DNA of 64,000 nt, from contig NW_019775713.1 in NCBI RefSeq assembly GCF_001039355.2, forward strand, positions 697,915-761,914, given 5' to 3'. Every line of letters starts with the position of its first letter. Position 1 is the first letter of the stretch. The DNA is from Lingula anatina (lineage: Eukaryota > Brachiopoda > Lingulata > Lingulida > Lingulidae). The translations under genes were made by a program, and so were the position numbers. Positions 61,250 to 64,000 of the stretch are shown piece after piece. The notes under the pieces are model-generated. The model saw only the letters and a list, made by a program, of their open reading frames with translations, did not search any database and was not told the DNA's origin.

Positions 61250-62250
61250 CTTGACAAGCTTGAGTGATGAGACAGGCGGAAACGGACGGAAATAGACGAC
61301 GCTTGGGAAACCCGACCGCTTGAGTCATAACCGATAACCGTGACCTGATAAGAATGAAAACGGCAGAAGAAAGGGGGGTGATAACTTTCTGATGAAAGCG
61401 GACCGTTTATTCATATTGTCCGATGCAGATGTCAATGTACTTACTGTTAAGTGCTAGCTGCTTTTAATACTTTTTAAACGGACCTATATGTATATAACAT
61501 TTCTTATGAATGCTGTCAGCCAAATGATTTACCTTACGCCCCTTTATTACAATTAATGGACTCGACCGCCATCTGGATTGGCATGTATTGCCATGTTAGG
61601 AATTCCCATACAACAACGTCCACAGCGTTTACTATTTTAACACATCACGAGACGAGGAAGTGATCGAAGGAAGTTGAAGTGTACAAATCTCTTTAATTGA
61701 TTTTGGCGTTAATAGGGAATAAAGGTTTAAAAAGTATGTAAAAGTAACTACAAGTAACAATTAATGGAAACCATTCATCCAAGAAAAAAGAACTTTTTTC
61801 AGTATCGTTTTAGACGATGCTTGAGGTGATTCTCTTAATCTAATGAGCCGAAGAATGCCATTTTCGAAATCGAGAAGTGTCATGTTCTTTGACTTATTTT
61901 ACAGATAATCGAATATGTTATCCCATTTAGAAGGAGAAATTGGTTTTCAGGTTAATGAAAAAAATCACCTACACAGAAAAGTTTTAACATTTCCATGTAC
62001 TTTTTACTGCTGTTGGCACAGCGCAGTTCCTTTTCTCAAACAGCTGACATATATAGTTAGCAAGAACCATCATTAGCAGTTCTCTGATACCGTTTACAAA
62101 AAGTGGACGATAGCATTACTGGGTGAGCGTTTGATGTTTCACAACATATCTTAAGACGCAAATCAGTATCAGCATGGTATACATGTATCGTTGACTCGGT
62201 GACAAAGGCCCATTCTACCTTTTGTGGTATGCTTGGCTGTAAGCAACTTT
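61250..62250. other. Intergenic, no feature
   Basis: AT-rich sequence upstream of the GPCR gene; no gene or clear repeat seen. Confidence 0.5.
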
Positions 62251-62251
62251 A

Positions 62252-62463
62252 TGGGACCATAAAGGTCTACTAGCGGGATCGATCTATATGCGAGGCCATC
62301 CTTGCTAATCGCATTCGGTTTAAGCGTGCACGAAAGTTAATTACCCCCCTAGCAGCTTCAGTGGACGTGACAAACATTTAAACCGCTTAAACTGAATGCA
62401 ATTTAACGAGAATCCCCCCGGAGTTCGATCGATACTGTTAGTACGATAGGTTTATGGGAAACC
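62252..62463. mobile_element. MITE family A, copy 3 (diverged)
   Basis: The interior GAAAGTTAATTACCCCCCTA ... ATTTAAACCG matches the family A core. The ends around CCATAAAGGTCTACTAGCGG pair imperfectly with the right end. The target site is not preserved. Confidence 0.6.
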
Positions 62464-63127
62464 AGTATATGCCTGCCCCTACTTTGTATATAATTACATT
62501 CCAAGGGATTAAACTCGCTTCCACAAGTTCGTTTCCAACTGTTCAGGCCAATCGAAATTAATCGAAACTCTGTTTAGGAGACCCACTTACGTAATCTTGC
62601 CAAGCTATTACATGTAAGTTGTCAATCTCTCAACACGATGCGAAAGAGAGAAGTGTACCACACGGTGTGAGAATTGGACGCTTAATCAAGTCTCCAGCAT
62701 TGCAACCTGGCACTAAGTCAGTTTTAAGTGAAATATTTTCGCAACCTCCATCGTTTTTTTCACCAACCGCTTTTAAAAGTAGCGGTCTCCAAGTAACTTA
62801 AGTCCTGTTTGATATGGTATCTGAAAAAAATCACTATTTGAAACGCTTAACAGCTGTGATGCAAATTATTTTTAGTTATGTGGACTTGGAGGTGTGGCAG
62901 CGTTTTGATCAAGAGTGATCCCATGACTCTTACAATTATAGTGAATGATTGAAATTTCCAATAATGAATTTCTAAATATTTCATACATGCACACTGTAAA
63001 TGACAGTAAGGTATGAAGTTATAATTCTGTATTGCTTCCTAGGTAGACCTCCCGGGACATAGGGCGTTTCTTCCTTATCACCGAAAAAACGTCTACCCCT
63101 TCCCGCGTATTGTACGCAGTTCCCTAA

Positions 63128-63333
63128 GAGGGCATTCCCAGAGATTTACATCGATCTTACTAGATCGACCTAACTCCCTGGGGGTTCACGTTAAATTGCA
63201 GTCAGCCGACCGCACACGGAAGTTAATTACCCCCTTACAGCTTGTAGTAGGCGGGACGGACATTTAAGCCGGATTATCTGACAGTAATCAAGTGAGACTC
63301 CCCACGGAGTCTAAAATCTATGGGAATGCGCCC
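63128..63333. mobile_element. MITE family A, copy 4
   Basis: 206 bp, GAGGGCATTCCCAGAGATTT at the left and an inverse ending GGGAATGCGCCC at the right. Flanks are TAA on the left and TTA on the right. The core is in the same orientation as copy 3. Confidence 0.78.
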
Positions 63334-64000
63334 TTATAATAGGTCTCACGGTGTCCACAGCTTCGTTCACAAGCTACCTCGAATATGATTTCTATCATGA
63401 AAATATAAGGTCAGAAACAGTAACAGAACAACATTATTATCAATGGGTTTTATTAATCAACTGAAAAAGATAATGTTGTTCTTGGTAATTAAGCTGTAAG
63501 TTTAAGTTTAAAAAAACATGTATGCACTTCTCTCCTTCATTTACTTTGGGTGAAGTGTAAATCTTTGAAGAACCTTATTTTTACTTTTTTTTTTCATGCA
63601 TACCATTAACTTTTAGTACCTGCTTTTTAGTAAATTTATTCTGTTATCTTTTTAGCCTGCTTTAAAGTTGAAATAAATTAACTGGCGCTTTTAATGTGTG
63701 ATAATAGTTTGTATTTAAGGTTGATCTTTGAGTTTTTGAGTCACAGTGCTCGAGAGAGGGTGTAGGAGTGAGTGATTAGATATGCAAACGTTCTTGATCG
63801 CATGTCGGCGTTTGTTTAGGTTTCATCATAACGCCTCCTTCGTGAAATCGAATAACCGTTCGTGATACATGTGCAAGCTGGAAAGAGAGCGTGGCATATT
63901 TCTGGTACGCGAAGCAAACCAGCTTTCACGTTGTCACCGATAAGGTACGTACAGACGCTGGATCACCTCCCCCCCCCCCTTCGCCCTGCACCCCTCTCCG
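63334..64000. other. Right edge, no gene
   Basis: AT-rich, with no coding exon, splice structure or RNA gene recognised. Confidence 0.45.

Noticed and set aside
1-64000. CRISPR arrays, operons or bacterial features
   Set aside because: All genes show spliceosomal introns; tandem repeats present are microsatellites, minisatellites or mobile elements.
1-64000. tRNA, rRNA or other structured RNA genes
   Set aside because: No complete cloverleaf or rRNA core was recognised by eye; a tRNAscan/Infernal run would settle it.

Overview
The window is nuclear DNA from an intron-rich marine invertebrate, most likely a lophotrochozoan (mollusc or brachiopod). The evidence is the gene set: LU/Ly6 proteins, secreted mosaics of fibrinogen-like, F5/8C and SUEL-lectin modules, and a protein with the cysteine/WY motifs of an uncharacterised mollusc/annelid surface family. 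AT-rich introns, abundant 'tacatgta' and 'taggccta' words and several MITE families agree. The species cannot be fixed from sequence alone.

Layout. (1) 0.3-7.6 kb, minus strand: the first 12 coding exons (about 389 residues) of MCMDC2, a degenerate MCM protein; the rest lies off the left edge. (2) 8-13 kb: mostly non-coding, with a GGGG-rich minisatellite, an inverted-repeat element and two isolated exon candidates. (3) 13.6-19.1 kb, plus: LU gene 1. (4) 21.07-37.3 kb, minus: a large secreted mosaic (signal peptide, PAN, FN3, three fibrinogen-like blocks, F5/8C, SUEL lectin). Seventeen exons give exactly 1143 residues, but only when one copy of a 3.6-kb repeated segment is removed. That repeat has a single N at its junction and looks like two unmerged haplotypes. 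(5) 40.0-43.7 and 44.7-51.7 kb, plus: LU genes 2 and 3, with the same five-exon plan as gene 1. (6) 52.7-54.3 kb, plus: an apparently intronless 532-residue cysteine-rich surface protein. (7) 55.6-56.4 kb, minus: a three-exon gene for a small secreted six-cysteine peptide precursor. (8) 58.6-61.2 kb, minus: a rhodopsin-like GPCR with a TATA promoter and a non-coding first exon. (9) 61.3-64 kb: non-coding, with MITEs.

Most genes encode surface or secreted proteins (GPI-anchored LU proteins, a lectin mosaic, a membrane-tethered cysteine-rich protein, a secreted peptide, a receptor), which fits an accessory locus with local duplication. Whether the products act together cannot be told from the sequence. 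The three LU genes form a tandem family interrupted by the opposite-strand mosaic gene.

Mobile DNA: two PIF/Harbinger-like MITE families (TWA target sites), one 238-bp Tc1/mariner-like MITE (TA target site, three copies of identical length), an inverted-repeat element with internal tandem units, a CAGTGGCGG-ended G-rich dispersed repeat and a Penelope-like remnant. All three single-N positions (4477, 9537, 27846) sit next to repeated sequence and look like assembly joins.
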